Positions 13,905 to 25,455 of a stretch of 64,000 nt of DNA are shown in pieces. The DNA is from Stichopus chloronotus. Taxonomy: Eukaryota > Echinodermata > Holothuroidea > Aspidochirotida > Stichopodidae. Within the stretch, counting starts at the first letter, position 1; the number at the start of each line of letters is the position of its first letter. The stretch is taken from the NCBI GenBank assembly GCA_021234535.1, contig CM037833.1:26769392-26833391 (forward strand), read 5' to 3'. Made by a program: the position numbers and the translations under genes. The notes beneath the pieces were generated by a model, which had not been told where the DNA came from, did no database searches, and worked only from the letters and a program-made list of their open reading frames with translations.

Positions 13905-14920
13905 TTGCATTAGCAAAGGAACCTATTGTATGCAGCCAAGTTGGCATGTGTGTGTGTGTTTATGTGTGTATCTCTGATATTTGCTTCTGTATATACTTAA
14001 TTTAAGTCAACAGGGGGAAGTAGGATGAAAGTCAAACTTGGTAAAGTATGTAGGTCTGTCTGCCATATTGAGAAGGTGCGCCCTATTGTTTTTGGTGGAG
14101 GTCAAATGTCATTTGGGGGCACCCAGGGCAAAATTCTGAAAACCTTTTTTACAGGATATTTCAAGTTGTAAAGCTTAGACAAAGTTTGTACGTGGTATTT
14201 GGATGTGTTATGGTTGTAGTGCCTTCAGGGTGTTCAAGATTTTTGGGTCCAAATGGGCCATATGGACCATTTCATGAAATCATGCAATACACCTCTTCTC
14301 CTACGGACTGTATGGTATTAACTTGAAATTGTGTCATACTACTATGGTAGTAGTGGCTCCTTCAGGTTGTCCAGGATTATTGGTCCCATATGGGGCCATA
14401 TGGACCTTTTTATAAAATCGTTGTTTTCTGCGTATGTTGCTTTACAATGTGAAATCTTTGTCAAATTAGCATTTTGATAGTGGGACCCACGGTTTTCATC
14501 TTTCTTGGGTCCAAGGTCCATTTTATGGAATAATGCGTTACCCTGTAATGCTTTAGCTGATCAGCATTCCGAGGGACAGTTGGGGCTCTATTGCCATAAT
14601 CAAATTATCAATATTCGACATACTGTACTGTATTGTTTACATTTGCAATAAGAAAGCCACACAATGTCGTACAATAAACTTCCACCGCTTGGGCAGTCAG
14701 GTCAGAGAGTGCTGGAAAGCTTCCTATTTAGGCAGAGAGCATCGCATTTTCAGCAGTTTGAGAAAGCACATTGCATGCATGCTGCCTGCTAGTTCAGATA
14801 AGTACTGCACTACAGTATGGTAGTGGAGGTGGTTTGGCTGATTAGCAATCCTGAAGGACAAATGAAGTTAAAACTTTTTTTTTTGGATGTTGTTAATTGT
14901 GGATTACCATGTACCCTTGG
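13905..14920. repeat. Second, partial copy of the tandem-unit element
   Basis: Seen: it begins with AGCAAAGGAACC and a TG microsatellite, then a degenerate GGAGGTCAAATGTCA unit at about 14096. Two GGTCC...GGGCCATATGG units follow, near 14246 and 14383, and a GAGGGACAGTTGGGGC block near 14568 matches one near 13350. It is a diverged, tandem-adjacent copy of the 11959-13893 element. Its right edge is not sharp. Confidence 0.5.
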
Positions 14921-15515
14921 TTAGGACAAAAGGACTGCAATTACAATGATCATCTTGTCAGAACTGGGTCCTGACATCATCCTTCTGGTTCCTGATGCAA
15001 ACACTAGAAAGTGGCACTTGAAATAGCAATGCATCTCAATACAAACCTGTTCACTACAATAATCATACTTCAACTGGCTTCATGGAAAGATAGGCACTAG
15101 TCCAGTATTAGTGTGGACAGAGCCAGTAGCAGTGTCAAAGGTTACCAGTACTCTTAGTATGTTAGATGGGAGTGCATTTGTCATGTTAGTATGATTTTTC
15201 TCGATGTGTGAACGTAAGTAGATGTCACCATGGTAATATAGGAAGATCCTGTGGGGAGGAGACCACTTTTTTACATGCAATATGGACTTTTTTCCTGTGT
15301 TAACCTTGAGTAGTTTTGTTGTATTGTACAGTACTTCATCTAAAACAAGATAATCAAAAGAGCAACATGTTTCCTTTGTGTTGTTCACCATCATCCAGAA
15401 ATTGTCCACATATCAACCCTGAAAAGCTTGTGATGAATCCTTTGGGAAAAAAAAAAAACTTTTTCTTTGACCATGATTACCTTGTTACATAATTCCACTC
15501 TTTTTAAATTTTCAG

Positions 15516-15568
15516 TTGTAACAGCTATATACGCAGTCTTCATCACTCTTCTTTGCGTAAAGCTAAAG
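15516..15568 (+). CDS. IgSF receptor, transmembrane exon (phase 1-0)
   Basis: Seen: a TTTTCAG acceptor and AAAG|GTAAAG donor enclose 53 nt that start in phase 1 and end in phase 0. The exon encodes (V)VTAIYAVFITLLCVKLK. Joined to the preceding ...ALHVVWV it makes one hydrophobic stretch of about 20-22 residues followed by Lys residues, a single-pass type I membrane anchor with a basic stop-transfer end. Phase and hydropathy agree with both neighbouring exons, so this is a good call despite its size. No charged residue lies inside the membrane segment, so there is no sign of pairing with an ITAM-type adaptor. Confidence 0.7.
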
Positions 15569-17658
15569 GTAAAGTATACTGTAGTTTTACCACTTTTATC
15601 TTTTTAGTAAGGGAAATTGGTTTTCCATTGATAATATTTTCCCTCAAGGATGCTTGTGTGGGAATTGCAAAGTCAAAGAACTGAACAGCTGCAATATGTA
15701 AATGGTACTCAATGTGTTTATGTTTAATACAATATATTTAAGGTATTAATTTACCTTTTATGTTGTTCCCAAACCAGTCTGATGTAGTAGAGGTCAATGA
15801 TCTGTGTATGGAAAGTTTAGTATGCAGTTGTTTGGAAAGAGAGTTTATCATCCATACATTACTCCGCTTTTCAACAAATAAACTGAGTTTAGACTGAGAA
15901 CTCTTCAATAAATGAAATTGTTCCTTTATTTAACTCTGTGTGACAAGACCAAACTGTTTTCCTAAAACATTCCTGTTTTTCGACTGATAAGTCTACGTTT
16001 TAAGAAAAAGGACTGAGTGAAAAACAAGATTTTTCAATAAAGAGGTTGTTTATTAAACTCCAAGCTTTTCATCCACAAACTGGGCTTTTTGATATACTTT
16101 TTGGTTTCGATGAGAAGAGAAACCTATGCATTCATGATGGCGTGTGTATGTACGTGTGCGAGAGTGTGTGTATGTGTGTGTATGTACGTGTGCGTGTGTG
16201 TAGGTGTGTATGTATCTGTGTTTGTGACACTTCTTGTTAACACGATATCTCCAGAAGGAAAGTCTGATGTTTCTCAAACTTGGTACACAGATGCCCCATA
16301 TGATGAGGAAGAACCCTATTGTTTTTGGTGGGGTTCAAAGGTCAGCTGGGGTCACCAGGGGTCAGACACTGAAAACCTTGTTAACATAATATCTCAAGTT
16401 AGGGAAGTTGAATGAACTTCATACATAGTATGTAGATATGTTATAGTGAGAGGAAGAACCCTATTGTTTTTGATGGAGGTCAAAGGTCATCTGAGGTCAC
16501 CAGAGGTGAAACACTGAAAATCTTGTCATCACAATATCTCAAGATGGGAAACTGTGACAGTTCTCAAACTTGGTACATAGATGCCCCATATTGAGAGGAA
16601 GATTGCTTTTGTTTTTTATGGAGGTCAAAGGTCATCTGAGGTCACCAGAGGTCAAAACTGAAAATCTTGTTATCATGATATCTCAAGAAGGAAAACTCTG
16701 ACAGTTCTCAAACTTGGTACACAGATGCATCATATTGAGGGAAAGAGCCCTCTTGTTAGATGGAGTATATAAATGTTATTATTGGTTTTGGTTTTGATGT
16801 GGGTCAAAGGTAATCTGAGGTCCTTGAGTACAAAATGTTAAGACCTTTGCTGGTGTTGTTTCACTTCTCTGTCTTTTCCTATGGGTAGAAGGTATTTGAG
16901 CTCCCTTCCAAGCAAAGGCTGGCAATGCCTGCACATTTAGGAAGTTCCAATTCAAAACTTTTACCTGTCAGTCAGGTTATAAAGTGTAGTTGCTGTACTA
17001 ATTTTAAAAGTCTTGGACTTATAATGATAAAACTTCATCTATGCATCTTCAGCTGGCATTATGCTGGTTTCTGATAAAATATGTCCGCAAGCATCTGTAA
17101 AGTATCTGAAAGCCCAGTTTGGTTGATTAAGTTCAGCAGGTACCACACACATTTAAGTTTCTACAGTATTTAGTCCACGAATCAGCAGTACAGTATTTGG
17201 TATCATGCTTCTTTTATTTATTGCTCTTGTTTTGACAGTTAAAAGTGCTCACTTGGTTTCCAACGCCGTAATTGACTTTTAATTCCATCTGAGACATTTT
17301 TTTTTGTCTGAAAATGGTGATTGACCAGTGACCGCTGTTGAAAATGGGGAGAAATGGTTGACCTTCTTATCTGTCCCAGAGGAATCATTATCTGAAATAC
17401 AGCTCTCCTTCTGTCATCAAACAATGTGGAATAGATTTGTTTTCTGAAGTGGAGATAGTTTTACATCAAAGATTTCTTTTAGGGAAAAGTCTTATTGTAC
17501 AATAGAGATAAATAAGTTATTATTTGGTCATGTAATGGGGTAAATGGAGGAATTTATGTAGTTTATATCATTAGCAACCATTTCCACTGTCATATGAGTA
17601 TACAGTATCTCTTGTTCCTGGAAAATTCGTACTGTACCTAGGGTACCACTGTGCAGAC

Positions 17659-20367
17659 ATTAAAAGTGCTGGGTTAGTTTGCGACGACGCACCTCGACAA
17701 GGGCGGGTAGGTGGAGGAGTAGCTCTCATTCACAAACCTTTCATCAAACACAAACGACTTCGTTCAGGTCAGCTTAAGTCCTTTGAGTATGCTGAATGGC
17801 AACTCAGGTATAAGGACTTAACTGCTGTCCTGATCGCGGTCTACCGCTCTCCGTATTCGGAAGTTCACCCAGTAACGGTCCCGATTTTCTTACGAGAATT
17901 CGGAGACTTTGCTGAGGGGATTTGTGTGACGTCACAACGCATCGTAATAACGGGCGACTTTAACATCCCCATGAATGATCAATCCGACAGGAACAGTGTG
18001 GCTTTCACTGACCTCCTTGTGACCCTTGGGCTACGTCAGCTTGTCAATTGCCGGACTCATGCCATGGGGAATACTCTAGACCTGCTCATTGTACGGGAGG
18101 ATGATGGATTGGTTGTTACGGAGCAGAGAGAAGGCTTTTTGATATCATATCACAATTTCGTTTTGTGTAATCTGTCGCAACGTAAACCTGGTCTATCCCG
18201 TAAAGACATAACCTATCGAGATCTGAAGGGTATTGATGACTCTATCTTGTCTACCCTCCTATCCGACTTCGTGAACGAGTGTGTTACGATGGATGGCATT
18301 GACAAACTCGCGTCCTTTTATAATGAGCGAATGACGGAGATCCTTGACCAAGTCGCCCCCTTGCAGTCGAAAACTATTGTCGATCGAGAATGTGTACCTT
18401 GGTACGATGGATCCCTGAAATCATTGAAGTCTCAGCATAGGAAAGCTGAGGCCGCGTGGGTGAAATCACGATCAGTCGAACATCTTGCTGAATTCAAACA
18501 ACTGAGAACTGAGTATAACCAGCAGCTAAACAAACATAGGTCAAAAGCGATATCTGAAAAAATTTTTGAATGTGGATCAGATCAGACCGAGTTGTATCGT
18601 TTGATCAATAACTTGACTGGGAGGACTAAGTTCAATCCTATGCCTGACGGTGATCACCAGGAGTTATCGCAGGACTTCGCTTCTTTCTTCGTTGCTAAAA
18701 TACTTACCATTCGTAACACTCTACAAGACTTCCCGGCATTTGACTGCTGTAAATATCTCTGTTTAATCCCGTTGAGTAACTTCGCCCCTGTATGTAAGGA
18801 GGACATGCACAAAATCATCATCAAGTCAAAAACAACTATGTGTGCATCCGATCCTATTCCCTCCACACTGGTGAAGCAACATATGGAGACATTTCTACCG
18901 GCTTTCGTCCATATGGTCAATGTATCTCTTCAGTCGGGGACATTTCCACGAGTTTGGAAGAGAGCCTATGTAACTCCACTCTTGAAGAAACCATCTCTGG
19001 ACAATGTTCTCCGTAATTACCGCCCGGTTAGTAATCTCCCGCTCATTTCGAAATTTGCGGAACGAGCGGTAGTTGATCAGCTATCGTCCCACATCAACAC
19101 CTATTCTCTGCTGCCATCATACCAGAGTGCCTTCCGTCGCTATCACAGCACCAAAACAGCATTAGTGAAACTGACCAATGACATCCTTTGGAAAATGGAT
19201 CACCAGTATGCCACGCTGTTAGTTGCGGTTGACCTCTCTGCCGCATTCGATACGGTCGACCATGATACACTGCTCAAGGTGATGGAAAATAAATTCGGAC
19301 CTTCGTCCTTGGTACTCAGCTGGATTTCATCATACCTTTACCCCCGGGACTGTGTGGTCTCTGTCAATTCCTCAACATCTGCACCTGTGGACATGCCGTT
19401 TTCTGTTCCACAGGGCTCAGTGGCAGGTCCTGTCCTATTTAACTGCTACTCGAGCACCTTGGCTGAACACATCACAACAGCCAACGATGATCACAACACT
19501 ATCAACGTAGTTGGATACGCTGATGATCACTCGTTCTACACCAACTTCAAGTCTGGCAATGCGGTGGATGAACGAGAAGCAGTCCTACTGATGCAAAGCA
19601 CCCTCTCTAATGTGAAGGTCTGGATGAACGAAAACCGACTACAAATGAACGATACTAAAACTGAGGCAATTATTTTCAAATCAAAGCACTGCAATGATAA
19701 AATAGTCACAGATTCCATATTTGTCAACGATGCCGAAATTAAATTTGGCAGCTTTGTTAAATTATTGGGAGTAGAACTTGACCCAAATATGTCCTTAAAG
19801 TATCATATTGCACAGAAGACAAGAGTAGCCACTTTAAATCTCAATAAGATCCGACGCATTCGTAAGTTTCTTACTCTTTCTAGCTGTAAGTCTGTTGTTC
19901 TTAGTCTTGTCATTTCTCACATTGACTATTGTAATGCAATTTTATTAGGTCTCCCTTCTTCCACACTTCACCTTCTACAGTCTGTTCAGAACCAGGCAGC
20001 GAAGTTAATTCTGTCCAGAAACAGATATGATAGTGCCTGATCTTGCCTTTGTAGCCTACACTGGCTCCCAGTGGAGCAACGTATTAAATTTAAAGTTCTT
20101 TGTCTTGTCTATATGTGTATGAAACAGCAAGCCCCTGATGACCTTACTAATCTGTTCTCTAAACGTTCTTCTTCATATAGTATTAGGAGCATTTCTCACA
20201 CTTCATTATATATCCCCGCCACTAGCACAAAACGTTTTGGCGACCGTATTTTTGCTGTCTCGGGGGCTGCTCTCTGGAATGCTTTGCCAGAGGCAATTCG
20301 CGTCTGCTCTTCTTTTTTTGCGTTCAAAAAATCTTTAAAGACTCATCTCTTCAAAGAAGCTTTCTAA
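17659..20367 (+). pseudogene. LINE ORF2-like polyprotein: endonuclease (partial), reverse transcriptase, C-terminus; one nonsense codon
   Basis: Seen: one frame is open from the insertion edge at 17659. The longest listed start at 17926 is only an internal Met codon. The upstream frame encodes a GRVGGGVALIH endonuclease motif (about 17700-17735), then ITGDFN at about 17950. RT landmarks follow: YRPVSNLP (about 19018), VDLSAAFDTVDH (about 19228), VPQGSVAGPVLF (about 19405) and the catalytic GYADDH (about 19516). A single TGA at 20038-20040 stops the 704-residue frame. The same frame resumes at 20041 with SLHWLPVEQRI and ends at 20367 with ALWNALPEAIR...LKTHLFKEAF, a C-terminus usual in CR1/L2 elements. 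One stop and no frameshift mean a fairly young copy; the TGA could derive from CGA. The N-terminal endonuclease is missing, so it cannot move by itself. Confidence 0.9.
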
Positions 20368-20396
20368 TTTTTGCTCGTTCTGTGTTTTTGCTGCTG

Positions 20397-20432
<36 letters not shown>

Positions 20433-20433
20433 G
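20397..20433 (+). repeat. (TTA)n microsatellite in the LINE 3' end
   Basis: About twelve TTA/ATT units lie between the LINE stop codon and its A-rich tail. They are part of the 3' untranslated end of the element. Confidence 0.9.
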
Positions 20434-21603
20434 TATCTTTCCATTCTATGTCCTCACTTTGTTTTCGTGTATTCCTGTACAGCGCCATAGAATATCTTTT
20501 TAGTTATGACGCTTTATAAATGTCTTAAAATAAATAAATTCTTGGCCTCCAGTGTTATCTTTATACATGCATACAGTAGGTATTGGAAAATGATGTACAG
20601 TATTAATGGCTTCATCTGGTAGCCTGTGGTTACTGCAGTATATTGCACATGTTAGTGGCAAGGAATCACTAAGCCTCTTGACTTTCTTGTTCACTGAAAA
20701 AGTTGAATATTTTAACCAATCAGATTGTTACAGCGTTTCAGTAGGTTGCTCTTATTTTCAACCAATCAAAGAGCGCATACTGTAATGCAGGATGTAAATG
20801 TTGGTTTGTCAACATAAAAAGCAGAGCTCCTGGAGGAAGATGAAGTGTTTTGCCCATACATTCGTGGCGATATTATAGTAGACCAATTCTAAAGAGATGC
20901 GTGGTTGAAATTATCTATTCAGTTAATTTGTGGAAACAATCAGAAGAAAATCAGGCAAAGATACCAAAATATTTCATTAAATAATTTGCCGAAGTTATCG
21001 ATAGTACAACGCTAACGATTAATGTTAATACTTACGTTAGGCCTGACAAAGTAACAGTGTTAAAGATGTCCTAACCATACCACAGCCCGGAGGGTGTCAC
21101 AGATTAGATTGTGCCAATGATAAATATCATACTTTGCAGATGGATTTATTATGATCAAAGGAAGAACCAAATTGTTTTATAGGGGTCACCAGCTGTGGTC
21201 GAACGCCGAAAACAACATTAGCACAATATCTTCAAGTAAGAAACTTGCTAAATGTCATACTTCAAATGTAGATGTATATTCATCACAGGAGGCATTCTTA
21301 CTGTTTTCAGTGAGGGTGAAGTTCATCTGAGAAAGTAGAGTCAAAACCTCAAACCTCATAAACATGATGTCTGTAGATAAATAAAGCAGAAATGAAACTC
21401 AAATACCTTGTTAACATAATATTTTGAGACAGGAACCTTGGGATGAATGTTGTAACTAAAGTACTGTAGATGTGCAATGATTTCCATGATCAACACAAAA
21501 CTATATTTTGCCAATATGTTCAGATTTACCTGTGCACAAAGAAATGAGATAACATTTCATTATTCAGAACCATCGAAACCACAATGCATTTTGGCATTCT
21601 GGT

Positions 21604-23392
21604 TTTACCGGTAAACTCAGTTTTAAAGAAACTGTCTATTAAGTGAATATCAGAATTTTTGACAAGGTTGCTAGTGGAATAAACTCGATATTTTGAGCAA
21701 TAAACTCAGTTTATTGAAAAACTTTTTTCTTTAATTGTAAATAACAGGCTCTATCTGTGTATCTGCCTGTCTGTATGCCTGTCTGTCTGTCCCTTTCTGC
21801 CTACCTGTCTGTCTGGTAACAATTGCTCAAAATGCTTCTCCTACATGCTTTCATGGATTTGTTTGCAACCTATACACAGTGTTCTGTGGGTGGTAGACCA
21901 TTTGGTGTGTTCAGGTATTTTGGGTTCCTTTGGCCCATTGTATGGAATTACAAAGTGCTTCTTCTCTTACAGATTCTCTTGCACAATGTTGATGTTTGTA
22001 ACAATGGTCCTCTGGTAGTGGTACCTTCATGGTGTTCAGGAGTCTTTTGTCCAAGACCTCATTTGGGCTTTATGGCCCATTGTATGAAATTCTGTTTGAA
22101 ATGCTGCTTCTTGCACATGTATACTTTCATGGATTTATATTTAACCTGGACACAGTGTTTCTTGGATGGTACTGTAGTTCATGTGTGGGGTACAAAAACT
22201 CTCAGTCCAAGGTCCCATGTGGACCCTATGGTCCATTTTAGGAAATTCATCGAAGTGCTGCTTCTCCTACAGATTTTCTTGTACAATGTTGATGCTTTGT
22301 CTTAATATCAACTAGAACAAAAACTATAATAATTATAATGATAATAGTAACAATCTGCTAGTGGTTATCTTATCCTGTTCATGAATTTGTAGTCTATGGT
22401 TCTATGTGGAACCTATGGCCCTATTGTGAAATTTTACAAACTAGTTCTACTGTTCAAGTGTCCCTTTAACTGCCATGCATAAATGAAAATTGAGTAATGG
22501 GACAGTGTCAGTTGGTGTACTAACTGAAATAGTTGTATTGTATATTGCCCTCAGGTATGTTGTTCGGTACATGGATATTAAAGGGGTACTTCGAGTTGTT
22601 TCATGAACTTCACAAAGAACAAGTTTGTTTTCACAAACCTGTCAATTTTGCGTCATGTTTCTAGTGACACATCAATGGTCAAAATAAGAGGGTCCCCATT
22701 ATGTGCCACATATAAATGATCACTAATGAGTGAGAAAGTTTGTGATTTAAATTTGTTTTGGAAAACTTGCGACCAGTCACTTTAAGTTAGTACTAATTCA
22801 TAGCTAGAGCCAGTACAAACCATGGAGAAAAATTAACAAAAATGGACAGTTTTTCATATATTCATAATTATTGGATGGGAATAGTGATGCTAATTACAAT
22901 TATTGTTATTTAGTAGTACCCATAAAAATTTTCACAAATTTAATTTATTGAAAAAAAATCAAACTTCTGCACTGTTGGTGCTCTAGTTATTCTGTAAATA
23001 CCACTGTTTTACTGGTTCTCTTCAGGGTGTTGAGGTATGAACTGCTGCACCATTGGTGGTCGAGTATTAGAGATAACCCCACTTTGTTTAAACCTTTTAT
23101 GACCAACAAACAAAGTTTTTCAATTAACATTATTTTTTGATAAAAACTATCTGCAGTACCGCTGAACAAATTTGACTGTATTCCTTTACTATGTGCAGGC
23201 TTAGTATGCTATTGCCCATAACATCCTATCCATATGTGTGGATATACTGTACAGTATGTGTAATTGATAAATCAACAAGTTATACGTTTATTTCATCAAG
23301 GTCTTGTAACTTTTTGAAAAAGGAGTACAGTATGAGACACTGTTAATACATGCTTTAATCATAATTATTATATGGTCATTTGTCATTTCCAG
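21604..23392. repeat. Intron 3, right part: tandem repeat remnant, otherwise no gene
   Basis: From about 21740 a CTGT/TCTGCCTG-rich microsatellite leads into two to three ~240-280-bp units. Shared words include TGCTTCTCCTACA, TTTCATGGATTT and CCCATTGTATGGAATT at about 21830, 21955, 22105 and 22255. They resemble the units at 12-14 kb. The open frame through them (21823-22305) is a by-product of the repeat. The remainder is AT-rich intron. Confidence 0.5.
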
Positions 23393-23425
23393 ATGAGGAA
23401 AAGCAGGAAAAAGAATTCCCCAGAG
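23393..23425 (+). CDS. IgSF receptor, basic juxtamembrane exon (phase 0-0)
   Basis: Seen: CATTTCCAG acceptor, 33 nt, GAG|GTATGT donor. In phase 0, which fits the phase-0 end of the TM exon, it encodes MRKSRKKNSPE. Five Lys/Arg just inside the membrane are what a type I receptor needs for topology. An 11-codon exon cannot be proven from sequence alone; the support is the matching phase, the strong splice sites and the basic composition. Confidence 0.5.
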
Positions 23426-25455
23426 GTATGTAACTTGACAAAGTGAATTGTAACATTTCATGCTGTAGTTTGGGCATATGTACTGTGTATAGTTCTTGTT
23501 TTTAACAGCACCTGTGGTTTATGCCTTTAGGCTGTTTTTACACATTAATGATACTTGTAGACGTTCAAATAAATTAAATACATATAACAGTGCATTCCTC
23601 AGATATTTATGCCAACAATTCTAGTGTACAGTATAGTGTACTACTTTACTGCAGTTTAGGCTTGAATTTTTGACACTGCTTTGTTACATTCTATCATAAA
23701 GAAAGGAATCATAATACTCAAATTTACGTTAAGTTTTATTTTTTTTTTTAAGTATGAACCCTGTTTGTAAGTGTAAAGGATTTGGTGTACCTGTACTGTA
23801 CAGTAGTCACTGATAATTTCTTCTATTCAAAGTACAGTCATAGTAATGACCAGTGTTGTATGACATTGAGCAACATATGAGCTGTGCCTTTTTATGTCGT
23901 CTAGTTTGCAAGGGACTCATGAACGATTTTTTCTCTGTGGTTGTCAGTAACTTTGCTTAATTGGTGATCATTTACAGAAATTCAATGTATTGTGTGAGAA
24001 TTCTGGAAAATTTCAAAGGCGTTTTAATAGTTGATCTCAAAACCTATGGTTGAGGATTTTTTCTTAAGTGTGTGTGACTAACATCTAGAAAAGAGCTGGC
24101 TTCAATCAGAGGTTGCAGCGTGAAACCTTGAAAGAACAGCCATTGGAATTGTGTTTCTACCTTCTACTGTTTTTGAGATATGGCTGTTTAAAGTTAGAAA
24201 AAATGCGAATGTCATAGTGTGGAGTGTTGCACAGTTATTTCTTTTATTAGGCCTATATAGTTCATCTCTTGATTACTTAATTTACGGGTGACACATTGGT
24301 AAATGAACTTTCAATATTTGTTATGAGGAAAATGCATACTTTACATTTCAGATTTGCTGTTCCCTAAGTGTGCGTCCTCCTTACAAAATATCTCCTACCA
24401 CACTTTTGTTTTGGCGCGAAGCGTTGCCGCAGCAGTTAAGTTGTACACAGTGTAGTGCCTGTGCAGTGCAATTAGGACTAGACTATGCTGTGTAACGTTG
24501 TTGGAGCAGAGAAGTTTGTACGCCAGGTACCACAAACTTAAGGTGTGATCAATGTAACGTTGGCTGTTAATTTATAGTGTGATGTTAAGGTTGAAATTAT
24601 GAAGTTAAATCCATAAAATATACGTAATAAGGTATAAAATATAACATCAGTATGTCTGAAAAGCCTGTCATTGAAATCTCATGTTTATGGGGTGCAAGAA
24701 CATATATTTATTTGGAAATTCACGGTAGTGGTACAGTCCGAATTGAGCTAATGATATTGACAATACTGCAGAGGTGGAGGAAGTTTGTTTGCGAGAAGAA
24801 CACATTTAAAAATGAAAGAAGACCTTGATATTTTGTTAAATTGCTTCTTACCCAACCAAATTTTTCGTTTGAAAGTGCAGTTCATTGGTATATCGCTGTT
24901 AGATTTCGTATCTGGACACATTTTACTGTAAATTTCACTTTTGTGTGTTATCTTGTAAAAAAAGGGCCAGCCAGCCAATGGAGAGCGGTATTGAATTTCT
25001 TTTGAATGATGCGGTTGCCTTGATATGTGCCTGGGGCAATGAAAACCGGAATGGTAGTGTGATGAAAGGGCGCTTTTTCACATGTATTGTTAGGCAAAAT
25101 GATAAAAAGGAGATATTGGCTTGAAATCACCAAGTACTTGGAATTTCTGGTTGGGAAAATCTGGACGACTTGCCTTACCTGTTGGGACAATCACTTACCT
25201 TTCAAAAAAATGGGACAATCCCAATTAATGAGGACAGATGGTAAACCCTACTTTGTGTGCATAAGTGGTATTTTTGAGTCATATAATAGCAGAGAGTAAG
25301 TGATGACTTTTTTATATATCTCCTCTTGATAAAGAATGGCATTTTAATTATACTTGTATACATGTAGAGAGACTGTGCAAAGTTTGTAGTTATACTGTCA
25401 TTGTACAATGTAGCCACTTGGACATGTTTAAATGCAGGACCATTACATTGCTTTT
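23426..25455. other. Intron sequence; one weak alternative tail exon
   Basis: No firm exon. After a TTACATTTCAG acceptor a phase-0 frame runs 24353-24496 (48 codons, ending DYAV and TAA). It could be an alternative cytoplasmic end, but it has no motif. Minus frames at 24748-25190 have no support. The last part, about 25230-25455, is similar to 27760-28190 (see the paralogous segment entry). Confidence 0.35.

Larger units (their letters stand above)
17657..20536 (+). mobile_element. 5'-truncated L2/CR1-type LINE retrotransposon, full insertion
   Basis: Seen: the boundaries come from a paralogous empty site. In the copy at about 27098-27112, CCACTGTGCAG is followed after 7 bp by AATTCTTGGCC; here the LINE lies between those words. 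The 2.88-kb insert opens in the middle of the endonuclease domain, carries RT and a C-terminal region, and has a 3' end with a (TTA)n run at 20397-20433, a GCGCC...CTTTATAAATG stretch and AAATAAATAAA. Known: such microsatellite-like tails and 5' truncation are typical of CR1/L2 clade LINEs. It replaced about 7 bp of target instead of producing an evident duplication. Confidence 0.85.
16110..21603. mobile_element. Mosaic hairpin-ended element with nuclear-receptor-site repeats, split by a LINE
   Basis: Seen: the 5' hairpin starts with GGTTTCGATG (16110) and its complement CATCGAAACC returns at 21571, followed by ACAATGC, a short hairpin and CTGGTT. After a TG-rich stretch (16139-16215) come about four repeat units with AGGTCAAAGGTCA cores (16477 and 16622 are exact). 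Sequence from about 16758 is nearly the same as 26221-27300, up to the insertion point of a LINE at 17657-20536, and the match resumes directly after it. An inner 3' end of the 25456-type element (GGCAAGGAATC) is at 20657. This is therefore a nested or recombined copy. Confidence 0.6.

Noticed and set aside
16046..16415. Cys/Val/His-rich overlapping frames on both strands near TG repeats (also at 25202-25659 and 42039-42273)
   Set aside because: They result from the TG/CA microsatellite at the 5' ends of the hairpin-ended elements.
16477..16634. AGGTCA repeats as a genuine enhancer of the left IgSF gene
   Set aside because: The sites are part of a mobile repeat found in several places, so their presence in this intron is not evidence for control of this gene.
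21823..22305. A 160-residue + frame
   Set aside because: It runs through diverged tandem DNA units, repeats itself with the unit period and has no domain or splice support.
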